From: BQWY01 sp046351095
GTDB lineage: Bacteria; Nitrospirota; Nitrospiria; Nitrospirales; Nitrospiraceae
Length of the DNA: 64,000 nt
Assembly (NCBI GenBank): GCA_046351095.1
Contig: JAXLZC010000001.1
Location: 1,550,001-1,614,000 of the forward strand
Reading direction: 5' to 3'
Shown here: positions 1 to 8,106 of the stretch, in pieces
How positions within the stretch are numbered: the first letter of the stretch is position 1
Layout: each line of letters starts with the position of its first letter
The notes under the pieces: generated by a model
Seen by the model: the letters and a program-made list of their open reading frames with translations, nothing else
Databases searched by the model: none
Told to the model about the DNA's origin: nothing
Made by a program: the position numbers and the translations under genes

Positions 1-759
1 CCCGATCTCCAAGCGCTGCGTGCCGGTATGCTGGCTAAACTCGTCGCCCAGGTGCGAACTCTGATGGATGTACCGCACCATCGACGAAAACTTCCCACGC
101 CGATAACTGTGGAAGATCGAGACGACGAAGTCCGTATTCATGATGTCGTTGGATCCAGACTTCGACGTGAGGTCGAACAGACTGAAGCTCCCGGCCTGCA
201 CGCCCACTTCCCACTGCGCATCCCCTTTGCCGCGGCTTCGATAGAGTGGAATGGTTCCGCCCATGTTGGCGCGTACCGAGTCGTTGAGCAAACCGCCGGA
301 GGTAAAAACCCGCTGGTAGCCAAGCGAGAAGTGTGGCCATCGCGGATCGGCATGCAGCGGCTCAAACAGCTGTCCGCGCGGCAACCACTTCGACGTCGGC
401 ACGGCATCGACTGCTTGTGGTGCCGGCGCAACACCGGCCGGGAGCGTCGTCGAAGCGCCGGCGCCGTCCTGCGCCTCAATCGTCACACGCGTCACCCCGG
501 GAATCCGTTCAAGCGTGCGCAGCATCTCGCTTGCGCGCATGCCTCCAAGCGTCGCAGCCCGCACCGTGAGCGCGCCATCGTGCGATTCGACCGTCGTATC
601 GACCAGGCGCATTTCCTGATCGAGCAGCGCCCGCGCGTAGCCTTCAATATACCGATCGTCGACCGCGTGAGCGGCCGTCGCCCAGCACAACACAGCGCTG
701 AGACAGAAGATGACGCTATTGCCGCTCCACGCCGCCCATCCCGATGCCTTTTGTATCAT
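1..759 (-). CDS. BON-like/DUF1207 envelope protein, C-terminus off the window
   Basis: Partial: 253 codons are visible with no stop before the left edge. The ATG at 759 has AGAAGGG about 8 bases upstream. A hydrophobic signal peptide (residues about 15-31, ending AHA) predicts export. Residues about 33-95 look like a BON domain, a small alpha/beta fold often linked to lipid or membrane binding. A stretch from about residue 125 (LFEPLHADPRWPHF) resembles the start of DUF1207, a family of unknown function. It follows the Omp85-type gene by only 20 bases and is the last visible gene of the hopanoid/Mla cluster, so an outer-membrane or periplasmic role in lipid handling is inferred. The DUF1207 call is from memory of the family. 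Confidence 0.65.
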   Translation of the reverse strand, partial: MIQKASGWAAWSGNSVIFCLSAVLCWATAAHAVDDRYIEGYARALLDQEMRLVDTTVESHDGALTVRAATLGGMRASEMLRTLERIPGVTRVTIEAQDGAGASTTLPAGVAPAPQAVDAVPTSKWLPRGQLFEPLHADPRWPHFSLGYQRVFTSGGLLNDSVRANMGGTIPLYRSRGKGDAQWEVGVQAGSFSLFDLTSKSGSNDIMNTDFVVSIFHSYRRGKFSSMVRYIHQSSHLGDEFSQHTGTQRLEIG

Positions 760-779
760 CACGTCCCTTCTGCACATTT

Positions 780-1976
780 CTAGAATGGAAAATCCAAACC
801 CGCGAACACCGCCCCGCCTTCTTTGCTGTAGCCCCAGTCGACACGACCGACGACGTTCGGGCGCACCGTCCCGCGAAAGCCGATCCCCGGGGTGATCTCG
901 TAGTCGCGATTGATGCGCTTCGTGAACGAACTAAAGACCTTACCGGTGTCGACGAACGGCGCGATCTCGAAGTCAGCCGCGACGTTCGTGATGCGCGTGC
1001 GAAAGACGTGGATCCGCTGCTCGACGCTCAACGACACTAAATGTTTGTCGATGAACCGGTCGATGCCGTATCCGCGTAAGTTGTTCTGTCCGCCGAGCGA
1101 GCTCTGCTCGTAAAACGGCACGCGGTCGCCGAACGTCATCTGCAAATCCGCCCGCACGACGAGGATCAGGTGTTTCGACGGGCTGGGGATCAACGTCTTG
1201 AGTTCGAGTTCGTATCGCTGAAAGACCGGACGATCGCCCGAGCGGTAGTTTTGATTAAATTCGGCATAGGCCGTGACCTGCGAGCCGTCCGTCGGCGTAA
1301 CCAGATTGTCGCGCGTGTCGTAGTGGAACGTGATGCGGTTGCCGAACACGGTGGATCCATCCATCCCATCGACGGTTGGAAATTTCTGGACGGTGAACGG
1401 CAGATCGGTTGCGCCGCGCTGAATACGCACATCGCGAAACCGTTGTCCGAACGCGAGCTGCGTCACTTCGTTGAAATAGACGCCGAACTTCCAGTTTAAG
1501 CGAATTTCCCGGTCGGTGTAGTTGGTCTGGTCGCCTTCGACCGTCTGTTGGGTCATCCCGAAAAAACGTGCGGTGGCGTTTTTGAAAAAGGCGCCGCCGA
1601 GACTGAACGAATAGCGACCGTTCTGGAAAGCCGGATCGATATACGAGAGTTGAATACGTCGCTCGATCTTCTCCGTTAACGACCCGATGAAACGTAATTC
1701 GCGTCCGCCGGTATCGTAGCGAAACACATTGATCGCGCCGCGTGTCCCAACGATGCTGTTACGGATCAAGAGCGGCGCAACGATGTAGCGCAGATCGCCG
1801 CCCGGTTCGGTGATAAGAATGGGGAGAATGAGTCCGCCGTCGCTGCCGTCGTTTTTCGAAGTGCCGACGGCGGGAACAGGAATAACCTTCACCTCCGCCG
1901 AGGCCGGAGGCGCGACGGTGAGCGCCTGCTCCACGATGAGCACCAGGAGCAGGACTGCCAACCGACGGAGAATCAT
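780..1976 (-). CDS. Omp85/BamA-TamA-type outer-membrane beta-barrel
   Basis: 398 residues with a signal peptide (cleavage likely after ASA near residue 27). The rest alternates like beta strands and ends in phenylalanine (DFPF), as BAM-inserted barrels do. LGGQNNLRGYG near residue 305 matches the conserved (V/L)RG(F/Y) region of the Omp85 barrel (bacterial surface antigen domain). No room exists for the five POTRA domains of BamA: there is a short N-terminal stretch and then the barrel. It lies 18 bases after mlaC and 20 bases before the BON/DUF1207 gene. The context suggests an outer-membrane component of the Mla/hopanoid system rather than the general BAM insertase. No good ribosome binding site precedes the ATG, so translational coupling is likely. 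Confidence 0.8.
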   Translation of the reverse strand: MILRRLAVLLLVLIVEQALTVAPPASAEVKVIPVPAVGTSKNDGSDGGLILPILITEPGGDLRYIVAPLLIRNSIVGTRGAINVFRYDTGGRELRFIGSLTEKIERRIQLSYIDPAFQNGRYSFSLGGAFFKNATARFFGMTQQTVEGDQTNYTDREIRLNWKFGVYFNEVTQLAFGQRFRDVRIQRGATDLPFTVQKFPTVDGMDGSTVFGNRITFHYDTRDNLVTPTDGSQVTAYAEFNQNYRSGDRPVFQRYELELKTLIPSPSKHLILVVRADLQMTFGDRVPFYEQSSLGGQNNLRGYGIDRFIDKHLVSLSVEQRIHVFRTRITNVAADFEIAPFVDTGKVFSSFTKRINRDYEITPGIGFRGTVRPNVVGRVDWGYSKEGGAVFAGLDFPF

Positions 1977-1994
1977 GAAAACAACGACAAACGC

Positions 1995-2681
1995 TTATTG
2001 ACTGCCGCCCGCACCGGCATGGGACTCGGTCTTCTTCCGAAGCTGCGTGACGAGATCCTGGTAGCTGCCTGTGGCGAGAATTTTTTTGAATTGCGAGCGA
2101 TAGTTGCTCACCAACGAAATTTCGTCGATCACCATGTCGTACACGACCCACTGGTCGCCGACATTGATGAGGCGATAATCGATCGGCACATCCGCCGCCC
2201 CGACCTTCGCCTTCGTGCGCACCTCGGCATATTCCGTCTCGCGCGCCTTCTCGACGCGTTCGGAAATGTAGTTCACCGGCTCGCCGGAATAGGCTTCCAC
2301 GCGGTCGGCGTAGGTCTTAATCAACAGTTCGCGAAAGAGACCGACGACCTCCGTACGTTCGTTCGGCTCGAGTTTCGGCCAACGCGCGCCCAAGACCCGC
2401 TTCGTCAGTTCCTCGTAGCTGAAGCGGGTGCTGACGATCTCCTCCAACTTCTTCCGGCGTTCCTTCGCCTTACTGTCGTCTTTTAGGGCCTTGTCGGTCA
2501 GGACCATCAACGCCCGGTCGATATCGCCCTTTAACGCCTCGGTCGGTCCGATCGCCCAAGCCATGCCGCCGACGACAGAGAGACTCACTCCGACGACACC
2601 TGCCATCAGCCACCGCAGCGACGTGGACAACAACCCCGCGGTGCGCCCCCTCTGTCTCGCGCGTGAAGTTTCCTGCATCAT
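1995..2681 (-). CDS. mlaC: MlaC/HpnM-like periplasmic lipid-binding protein
   Basis: 228 residues, Ttg2D/MlaC family. In E. coli MlaC carries phospholipid between the inner-membrane MlaFEDB complex and the outer membrane; a relative, HpnM, is encoded in hopanoid clusters. A signal peptide spans residues about 20-43 (ending AWA). The mature part has the family pattern: FSYEELTKRVLG, then TYADRVEAYSG, and WVVYDMVIDEISLV near the end. The start at 2681 is chosen because AGGAGGA lies 8 bases upstream; longer frames would run into mlaD. It is the fourth gene of the mlaE-F-D-C order. Given the upstream hopanoid genes, hopanoid is a plausible cargo, which is inference. Confidence 0.85.
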   Translation of the reverse strand: MMQETSRARQRGRTAGLLSTSLRWLMAGVVGVSLSVVGGMAWAIGPTEALKGDIDRALMVLTDKALKDDSKAKERRKKLEEIVSTRFSYEELTKRVLGARWPKLEPNERTEVVGLFRELLIKTYADRVEAYSGEPVNYISERVEKARETEYAEVRTKAKVGAADVPIDYRLINVGDQWVVYDMVIDEISLVSNYRSQFKKILATGSYQDLVTQLRKKTESHAGAGGSQ

Positions 2682-2724
2682 TGTGGTCTCCTCCTGCGTC
2701 GGCATGCCCGACGACGCCTGTGGC

Positions 2725-3183
2725 CTACTTCTCTTTTTTTGTATCCACGTTGCCGTGGATGAACTGGCTGACCAGTTCTTCCAAGTCCAACCCCGACTCG
2801 GTCTCCCGTATCTTATCACCGGCCCGCAACTGCGCGCCGCCGCCGCCGGGCGACAACGACATGAACTTTTCCCCAATGATCCCGCGCGACTTCACCGAGG
2901 CGATGGTGTCGTCGTACAGCTTGACGGACTTGTCGATCGCCAACGTCACTTGGGCGCGATCTTCGATCAATCCGATCGACTGAATCCGGCCGACCTCGAC
3001 GCCCGCGATTTCGACCGCGCCGCCCGCCTTCAGTCCGGAGGCGGTGTGGAATTCGGCGTTCACCAGATAGTGATCGCCGCCGATCAACTCCAGCTTGCCC
3101 AACTTCACCGAGAGATACGTCAGGCAGGCGATGCCGATCAAGACAAAGATGCCGACGATAAACTCCATCCGTTCATTTCGCAT
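2725..3183 (-). CDS. mlaD: MlaD-type MCE domain protein
   Basis: 152 residues: one N-terminal membrane helix (residues about 7-26) followed by a single MCE domain (about 38-117) with the hallmark stretch SGLKAGGAVEIAGVEVGRI. MlaD forms a hexameric ring on the MlaE permease and passes lipid between the membrane and MlaC. The start at 3183 has GGGAGAG upstream and overlaps the 3' end of mlaF by 11 bases, so the two are probably co-translated. The C-terminus is short, as usual for single-MCE proteins. It belongs to the mlaEFDC block that follows the hopanoid genes. Confidence 0.9.
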   Translation of the reverse strand: MRNERMEFIVGIFVLIGIACLTYLSVKLGKLELIGGDHYLVNAEFHTASGLKAGGAVEIAGVEVGRIQSIGLIEDRAQVTLAIDKSVKLYDDTIASVKSRGIIGEKFMSLSPGGGGAQLRAGDKIRETESGLDLEELVSQFIHGNVDTKKEK

Positions 3184-4009
3184 GCTGTGCTCTCCCTGCC
3201 GGCTCCGACACCTGTGACTCCGACGCCTCGCGCGCGTCGCGCGCCAACTCCAGCACCGCCTCGGGCGGTCCCGCCACCGAGATGAACTCGCGGATATTCG
3301 GATCCGTCGTGCGGATGAATTCCGCCGTCGGCGCCATCGCCACGATCTTCCCGTCGCGGATCATGCCGACATAGTCGGAAAAGGTGAACATCTCGGGAAT
3401 CTCATGGGTGACCATGATAGCGGTGAACCCGAACTGCAGCTGCATCCCGCGAATCAACTCGTGGATCGACCGGGCCAACAATGGATCCAACCCAGTCGTC
3501 GGCTCGTCGAATAAAATGATGTCCGGCTTCATCACGAGCGCCCGCGCCAAGCCCGCGCGTTTCCGCATGCCACCGCTCAATTCGGCGGGAAATTTATGTC
3601 CCGCGTTCGGCAACCCAACCTGTTCCAGCGCCGTCTCGACGCGCGTCTTCACCTCGGCCTCGGGCAACCGCAACTTTTCGCGCAACGGAAACGCCACGTT
3701 GTCGTACACGGTGAGCGAATCGAACAGGGCGGCGTTCTGAAACAACATGGCGAATCGGCGCCGCACCTCGTTCAGCGCCTGCGACGTCATGCGCGAAATT
3801 TCCTGGTCGCCGACCCAGACCTCGCCGCGATCCGGCTGCAACAGGCCGATCATGTGTTTCAGCAGCACACTCTTGCCTTCGCCGCTGCGACCAATGATCG
3901 TCGTCAGTTTCCCCGTCGGGATTTCGATCGACGCGCCCTGCAACACAGGATGCGCCCCGAAGGACTTGTACAAGTCGACCAACCGAATCATGGGGGCAGG
4001 CGTCGTCAT
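3173..4009 (-). CDS. mlaF: MlaF-type ABC transporter ATPase
   Basis: 278 residues. It has a Walker A motif GRSGEGKS (residues 40-47), Q-loop at about 91, ABC signature LSGGMRKRAGLARAL (from about 144) and Walker B ILFDEPTTGLDP (from about 165). MRKRA in place of the usual QRQR- or QKQR-type sequence after LSGG is typical of the MlaF/Ttg2A group. The protein powers lipid movement by the MlaE permease. The stop codon lies 11 bases inside mlaD, and the start is 15 bases after the mlaE stop. The last 50 residues are a charged extension beyond the ATPase core. No separate mlaB (STAS) gene is seen in the cluster. Confidence 0.92.
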   Translation of the reverse strand: MTTPAPMIRLVDLYKSFGAHPVLQGASIEIPTGKLTTIIGRSGEGKSVLLKHMIGLLQPDRGEVWVGDQEISRMTSQALNEVRRRFAMLFQNAALFDSLTVYDNVAFPLREKLRLPEAEVKTRVETALEQVGLPNAGHKFPAELSGGMRKRAGLARALVMKPDIILFDEPTTGLDPLLARSIHELIRGMQLQFGFTAIMVTHEIPEMFTFSDYVGMIRDGKIVAMAPTAEFIRTTDPNIREFISVAGPPEAVLELARDAREASESQVSEPAGRAQHAK

Positions 4010-4024
4010 TCGGTCCGTTCGTCG

Positions 4025-4795
4025 CTACAACAGCACGCTGGTCAGAAAATAATCCCAGACCAAGATCAGCACCGACGACAGTACCACCGCTTCCGTCGTG
4101 GCCGTCCCGAGCCCTTCGGCGCTCATCTTCGTGTAGTAGCCCTTGTAGGTGCAGATCCAACTGATGATCAGCCCGAAGCTGATCGACTTCAGAAATCCGC
4201 CGTAAATGTCTTTCCACTCGACCGCCGACTCGATGGAACTCCAGTACGAACCGGCGTTGACGCCGAGTAAATCCACGCCGATTAAATGGCCGCCCCAAAT
4301 GCCGACGACATCGAAGATAGCGACCAGCAGCGGCACGGCGATCAGGCCGCCGACTACTTTGGGCGCGATCAAATATTGCAGCGGGTTCACCGCCATCGTC
4401 TCCATCGCGTCGATCTGTTCGGTAATACGCATGATGCCGATTTCGGCGGTCATCGCCGATCCGGCGCGCGCCGTCACCATCAACGCCGCAAGCACCGGCC
4501 CCAATTCGCGGATCATACTGAGTGCAACCGCCGACCCCAGCAAACCTTCGGAACCGAATTTACGCAGCGTGTAGTATCCCTGCAGCGCCAGAACCATACC
4601 GGTAAATCCGGCGGTCAGGACGATGACGAACGACGACTTGTAGCCGATAAAGTGGAGTTGTTTGAGCAGAAGTCGCAAACGCAGCGGCGGGCGTACGAAC
4701 CAAGCCAGCGTGCCGACGAGGAACAGGAGCATGCGCCCCATATCCTGCAGGCGCAGAACCCAGGAGCGTCCGAGCCATCCGATGAAGTCCGTCAT
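4025..4795 (-). CDS. mlaE: MlaE-type lipid ABC transporter permease
   Basis: 256 residues with about five or six membrane segments; MlaE/Ttg2B permease family. The sequence around RELGPVLAALMVTARAGSAM and the following EIGIMRITEQIDAMETM is the conserved core of the family. It works with MlaF and MlaD to move lipids across the inner membrane. The start at 4795 gives MTDFIGWLGRSW; its A is the last base of the hpnG stop codon (TGATG), so it is translationally coupled to hpnG. That one-base overlap ties the transporter to the hopanoid genes at the level of the transcript. Confidence 0.9.
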   Translation of the reverse strand: MTDFIGWLGRSWVLRLQDMGRMLLFLVGTLAWFVRPPLRLRLLLKQLHFIGYKSSFVIVLTAGFTGMVLALQGYYTLRKFGSEGLLGSAVALSMIRELGPVLAALMVTARAGSAMTAEIGIMRITEQIDAMETMAVNPLQYLIAPKVVGGLIAVPLLVAIFDVVGIWGGHLIGVDLLGVNAGSYWSSIESAVEWKDIYGGFLKSISFGLIISWICTYKGYYTKMSAEGLGTATTEAVVLSSVLILVWDYFLTSVLL

Positions 4796-5751
4796 CACGA
4801 CGCTACCCGTCTGGGTCCGCTGGACCCCTTGGATGGATCGGCGGCGGCCGCCGCGCGAAAGACCTGCCGCAAAAACGCCGTCAACTGCGCACCCGCATGG
4901 CGGCTCTGCCGACTGAATCGCAGAAGCGCGCGCCAGCGCTCGGGGCTCACGACACAAAGCGCCGCTTCGCGCGCCATCGCGCCCAATCGTTCGCGCGGTT
5001 CGAGAAAGGGATTGAAGTCCATGGGCATGGAGTCGTCCACACTATCCGACACGGTCCGCGCCACACCGAACGGAAGCCGCCACCGCGCAGCGACCTGTGC
5101 GAGCGCCGCGCTTTCCATGTCGAGTCCGACGGCATCGGCGTAATGCCCGGCGAGCGCCTGCTTCTCCGACGCCAGTCCGATAATTTGCGCGGCCGATAGA
5201 AACGGCCCTTCGAGACAGACGGTCTCGCGAGCGGAAGTATCCTGCGCGGCAAACCGACGCCCTTGCTCGCTGAGCCAGCCCGACCAGTTCGTATCGCACG
5301 ACCACATGGGCGTATCGCTCGCCGGTGTCAGATTCGCAGTCAGACCTCGGCCTGTCGGCACCGTCGATTCGCGTTCCGGTTGAGCAGCGTTGTCCCGCCC
5401 CGCATCGAGCGACATCACACCGGTTCCAATGACCACACTGCCGACTGATGCACGACGCAGACTCGCCGCCACACCGGTCGAGAGCACGGCCTCCACGCGC
5501 AGATCGCGTAATGCGGCCATGGCGGCTTGGTGCGCGCGGACGGGCCCGACGCCGGTTTGCACGACCGTCCAGCTGACCGGCCCTTCACGCAAGACCACCG
5601 CGCGATACCCCGCGAGGCGCATCCGTTGGACCACGTGCCCGGCTTTCACCACAGCCTGGAGTTCCCAGGGCGTGGCGACAAAAACGGCGATGCGTGTGAA
5701 TGTGGGGAATCCCCCGCCGACCTGCGCCCGCGGGGCAGGAGGGTCCGGCAT
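4795..5751 (-). CDS. hpnG: HpnG, adenosylhopane nucleosidase
   Basis: 318 residues, nucleoside phosphorylase fold. HpnG removes adenine from adenosylhopane, an early step in side-chain extension of hopanoids. The N-terminal IAVFVATPWELQAV and the VGLDMESAALAQVA motif (from residue 208) are typical of the MTA/SAH nucleosidase-like family; Asp211 and Glu213 fall where catalytic and ribose-binding residues sit. It begins on the last base of the shc stop codon and ends on the first base of the mlaE start, so shc-hpnG-mlaE form one coupled unit. HpnH, which makes adenosylhopane, is not in the window and should be elsewhere. Confidence 0.85.
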   Translation of the reverse strand: MPDPPAPRAQVGGGFPTFTRIAVFVATPWELQAVVKAGHVVQRMRLAGYRAVVLREGPVSWTVVQTGVGPVRAHQAAMAALRDLRVEAVLSTGVAASLRRASVGSVVIGTGVMSLDAGRDNAAQPERESTVPTGRGLTANLTPASDTPMWSCDTNWSGWLSEQGRRFAAQDTSARETVCLEGPFLSAAQIIGLASEKQALAGHYADAVGLDMESAALAQVAARWRLPFGVARTVSDSVDDSMPMDFNPFLEPRERLGAMAREAALCVVSPERWRALLRFSRQSRHAGAQLTAFLRQVFRAAAAADPSKGSSGPRRVAS

Positions 5752-7925
5752 CAGAATCGATACCGGCCGGACGTCCGGATCTGCGCTTGCACCTCATCGG
5801 CGCGCGACAGGCCGCGAGACTTGTAGTTCCGGTACATGGCCAAGGCCCACAGCGGGAAGTACTGACAGTACCAATGGTAGCGGAGATAAAAGACGCGCGG
5901 GAATCCGGTGCCGGTATGGAACGGCTCGTCCCACGTGCCGTCCTTGCCCTGATGTCGCACGAGATACGTAATGCTGCGCAAGACACTGAACGCATCCGTT
6001 TCGCCCGCGCTCAAGAGGCCGAGAATCGCCCAGGCCGTCTGCGACGGCGTGCTCTCGCCGCGCCCGCGATGCTCCGGATCGTCTCCGTACGAGAGGCAGG
6101 ACTCGCCCCAGCCGCCGTCGGGATTTTGCGTGGCTTCTAACCAAGCAACCGCACGACGCACGTACGGTTGAGACATGTCCTCGCCGATGGCTCGCAAGCC
6201 GGCTAAGACCGACCAGGTGCCGTAGATATAATTGACGCCCCAGCGCCCATACCAGCTGCCGTCTTCTTCTTGCTCTCGCTTGAGGAATCGCATCGCCGCC
6301 GGCACCGCCGGATGCGACATGTCGTACCCGAGGCCGCCCAACATTTCCAAACAACGACCGGTCAAGTCGGCTGTGCTCGGATCGAGCAGCGCCTTGTGGT
6401 CGGCGAAGGGAATGTAGTTGAACACCATCCGATTGTTGTCTTTATCGTAGGCACCCCAACCGCCGTCCGAGCCCTGCATGGCCATGACCCAGCGCAAACC
6501 GCGCTCCATCGCCAACCGCTGGCGCGATTCGTCGTTCACGTGCACTTTCGACAGGGCCATCAAGACCACCGCCGAGTCATCCACATCCGGGTAATATTCG
6601 TTTTCAAATTGGAAGTACCAGCCGCCCGGCTTCGCGTGCGGCGAGCTGATGTGCCAATCGCCGACCGACTTGGTTTGTTTCGACAAAAGCCACTGCGCGC
6701 CCTTCACCAAGGACGGATGGTCTGCGGGCAACCCCGCTTCGATCAAAGCGTTCATCAACAACGACGTATCCCAAATCGGCGAGTGGCAGGGCTGCAAATG
6801 CAACGTCTCCACGCGATGGCCGTTCTCCAACGTCGTGCCATAGACTTCGAGGTCTTCGATCTCTTTTAGTGCCTTCGCGACAAGCGGATGGCTCGCATCG
6901 TGCCCGAGGCACGAGAGGGCCACGACGGAATTGGCCATCGCGGGATAAATCGCGCCCAAGCCCCCGCTGCCGGTCAACCGCTCGTTCATCCACTTCGTGG
7001 CGCGGTCGATGCCCGCTTCGCGGAGCCACACGACCGGACGCTGGTCGTACCACTTCAACAGTCCGTCGAGCGTGATGAAGAGATTGCGCCAGGTCAAAAA
7101 GGTCGCGTCCTTGCGGAACGGCGGCACCTGCCGATAGTTCACCTGGTCTTTCGGCACGACATAGAGTTCGTCGATCCCCTGTTCCGGGCCGACGCGGTGG
7201 ATCGGCTGCTTTGCAAACACGATCAGCAGCGGAATGAGCACCGCGCGCGACCAATAGGAAATGGCGTAGATGCTGAAATAAAAGCGCTGCGGCAGCAGCA
7301 TGATTTCCGGCGGCATGCTCGGCACGCCGCGCCAATCGTACTGGCCGAACAGGGCCAACGTGATTTTCGTAAAGACGTTCGAGGCTACCACGCCACCCAT
7401 CGCAAGGATGCGGGCGCAGGCGCGCTGCATGTACGGCTCGGTCGCTGGCACCCCGACCAACTTCAACGCGAAGTAGGCCTTCACCGACGCGCTGATTTCG
7501 GAAGGACCGCCGGTGTAAATCGACCAGCCGCCGTCCGGCAATTGCGTCGAACGAAGGTAGCGCACGGCTTTGCGTTCGCGCTCCCGGTCGACCACACCCA
7601 TGAAGCGGCGCAGCATCAAATATTCGGAGGTGAGGGTTGTGTCGGCTTCGAGCTCGGCGACCCAAAACCCTTCGCGCGGATCTTGTCGCGCCAGCAACGA
7701 GGCTTGGCTGCGGCGGATGGCATCGTCGATGGTGTCGGGATGGCTGGCCGTCGTACCCACAGGACGACGCACTGTCGGCTCCTGCGCCGGGCGCACTTGT
7801 CCGTTCCCGACGATGAGTCGGAGGAACGGCATCCGCGGACCGACCGTGGCCGCACGAAGACTGGCGGGCATCGCTCCAAGCAAACTGTCGGAGAGCCGCG
7901 CCAGAAGACTTTTCAGTCTGTCCAT
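5751..7925 (-). CDS. shc: Squalene-hopene cyclase
   Basis: 724 residues from the chosen start. It cyclises squalene to hopene/hopanol at the membrane. The catalytic DXDD motif is present as DVDD (residues about 447-450), with several QW repeats (GSDGGWGAYD, EDGSWYGRWG, NPDGGWGE). The frame is open further upstream, but a promoter-like TTGACT-N17-TACAAC at 8020-8048 places the transcript start near 8013. That leaves ATGs at 7976 and 7925; I prefer 7925 (MDRLKSLLARLSD), though neither has a clear ribosome binding site. It overlaps hpnG by one base and is the first gene of the hopanoid-Mla operon. Confidence 0.93.
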   Translation of the reverse strand: MDRLKSLLARLSDSLLGAMPASLRAATVGPRMPFLRLIVGNGQVRPAQEPTVRRPVGTTASHPDTIDDAIRRSQASLLARQDPREGFWVAELEADTTLTSEYLMLRRFMGVVDRERERKAVRYLRSTQLPDGGWSIYTGGPSEISASVKAYFALKLVGVPATEPYMQRACARILAMGGVVASNVFTKITLALFGQYDWRGVPSMPPEIMLLPQRFYFSIYAISYWSRAVLIPLLIVFAKQPIHRVGPEQGIDELYVVPKDQVNYRQVPPFRKDATFLTWRNLFITLDGLLKWYDQRPVVWLREAGIDRATKWMNERLTGSGGLGAIYPAMANSVVALSCLGHDASHPLVAKALKEIEDLEVYGTTLENGHRVETLHLQPCHSPIWDTSLLMNALIEAGLPADHPSLVKGAQWLLSKQTKSVGDWHISSPHAKPGGWYFQFENEYYPDVDDSAVVLMALSKVHVNDESRQRLAMERGLRWVMAMQGSDGGWGAYDKDNNRMVFNYIPFADHKALLDPSTADLTGRCLEMLGGLGYDMSHPAVPAAMRFLKREQEEDGSWYGRWGVNYIYGTWSVLAGLRAIGEDMSQPYVRRAVAWLEATQNPDGGWGESCLSYGDDPEHRGRGESTPSQTAWAILGLLSAGETDAFSVLRSITYLVRHQGKDGTWDEPFHTGTGFPRVFYLRYHWYCQYFPLWALAMYRNYKSRGLSRADEVQAQIRTSGRYRF

Positions 7926-8019
7926 AGAGTCGAAACGATCCAGAGTGAGCGTACGAGCGGACCGATCCCTTACCATCGACCGGCTCTTGCGGAGTGACAC
8001 ACCCGCAGAATTATCAGGC

Positions 8020-8048
8020 GTTGTAACAGACGGATTCTGTCGAGTCAA
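8020..8048 (-). promoter_or_regulatory. Predicted promoter of shc/hopanoid-Mla operon
   Basis: On the minus strand TTGACT (8048-8043), a 17-base spacer and TACAAC (8025-8020). It lies between the smc stop and the shc start, and implies that shc and the genes after it can be transcribed apart from smc. Confidence 0.55.
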
Positions 8049-8106
8049 GGCGGGCCGCGCCGAAGCGGGCGGCATCATCGCGATAGATGACCGACACATC
8101 GTGTGA

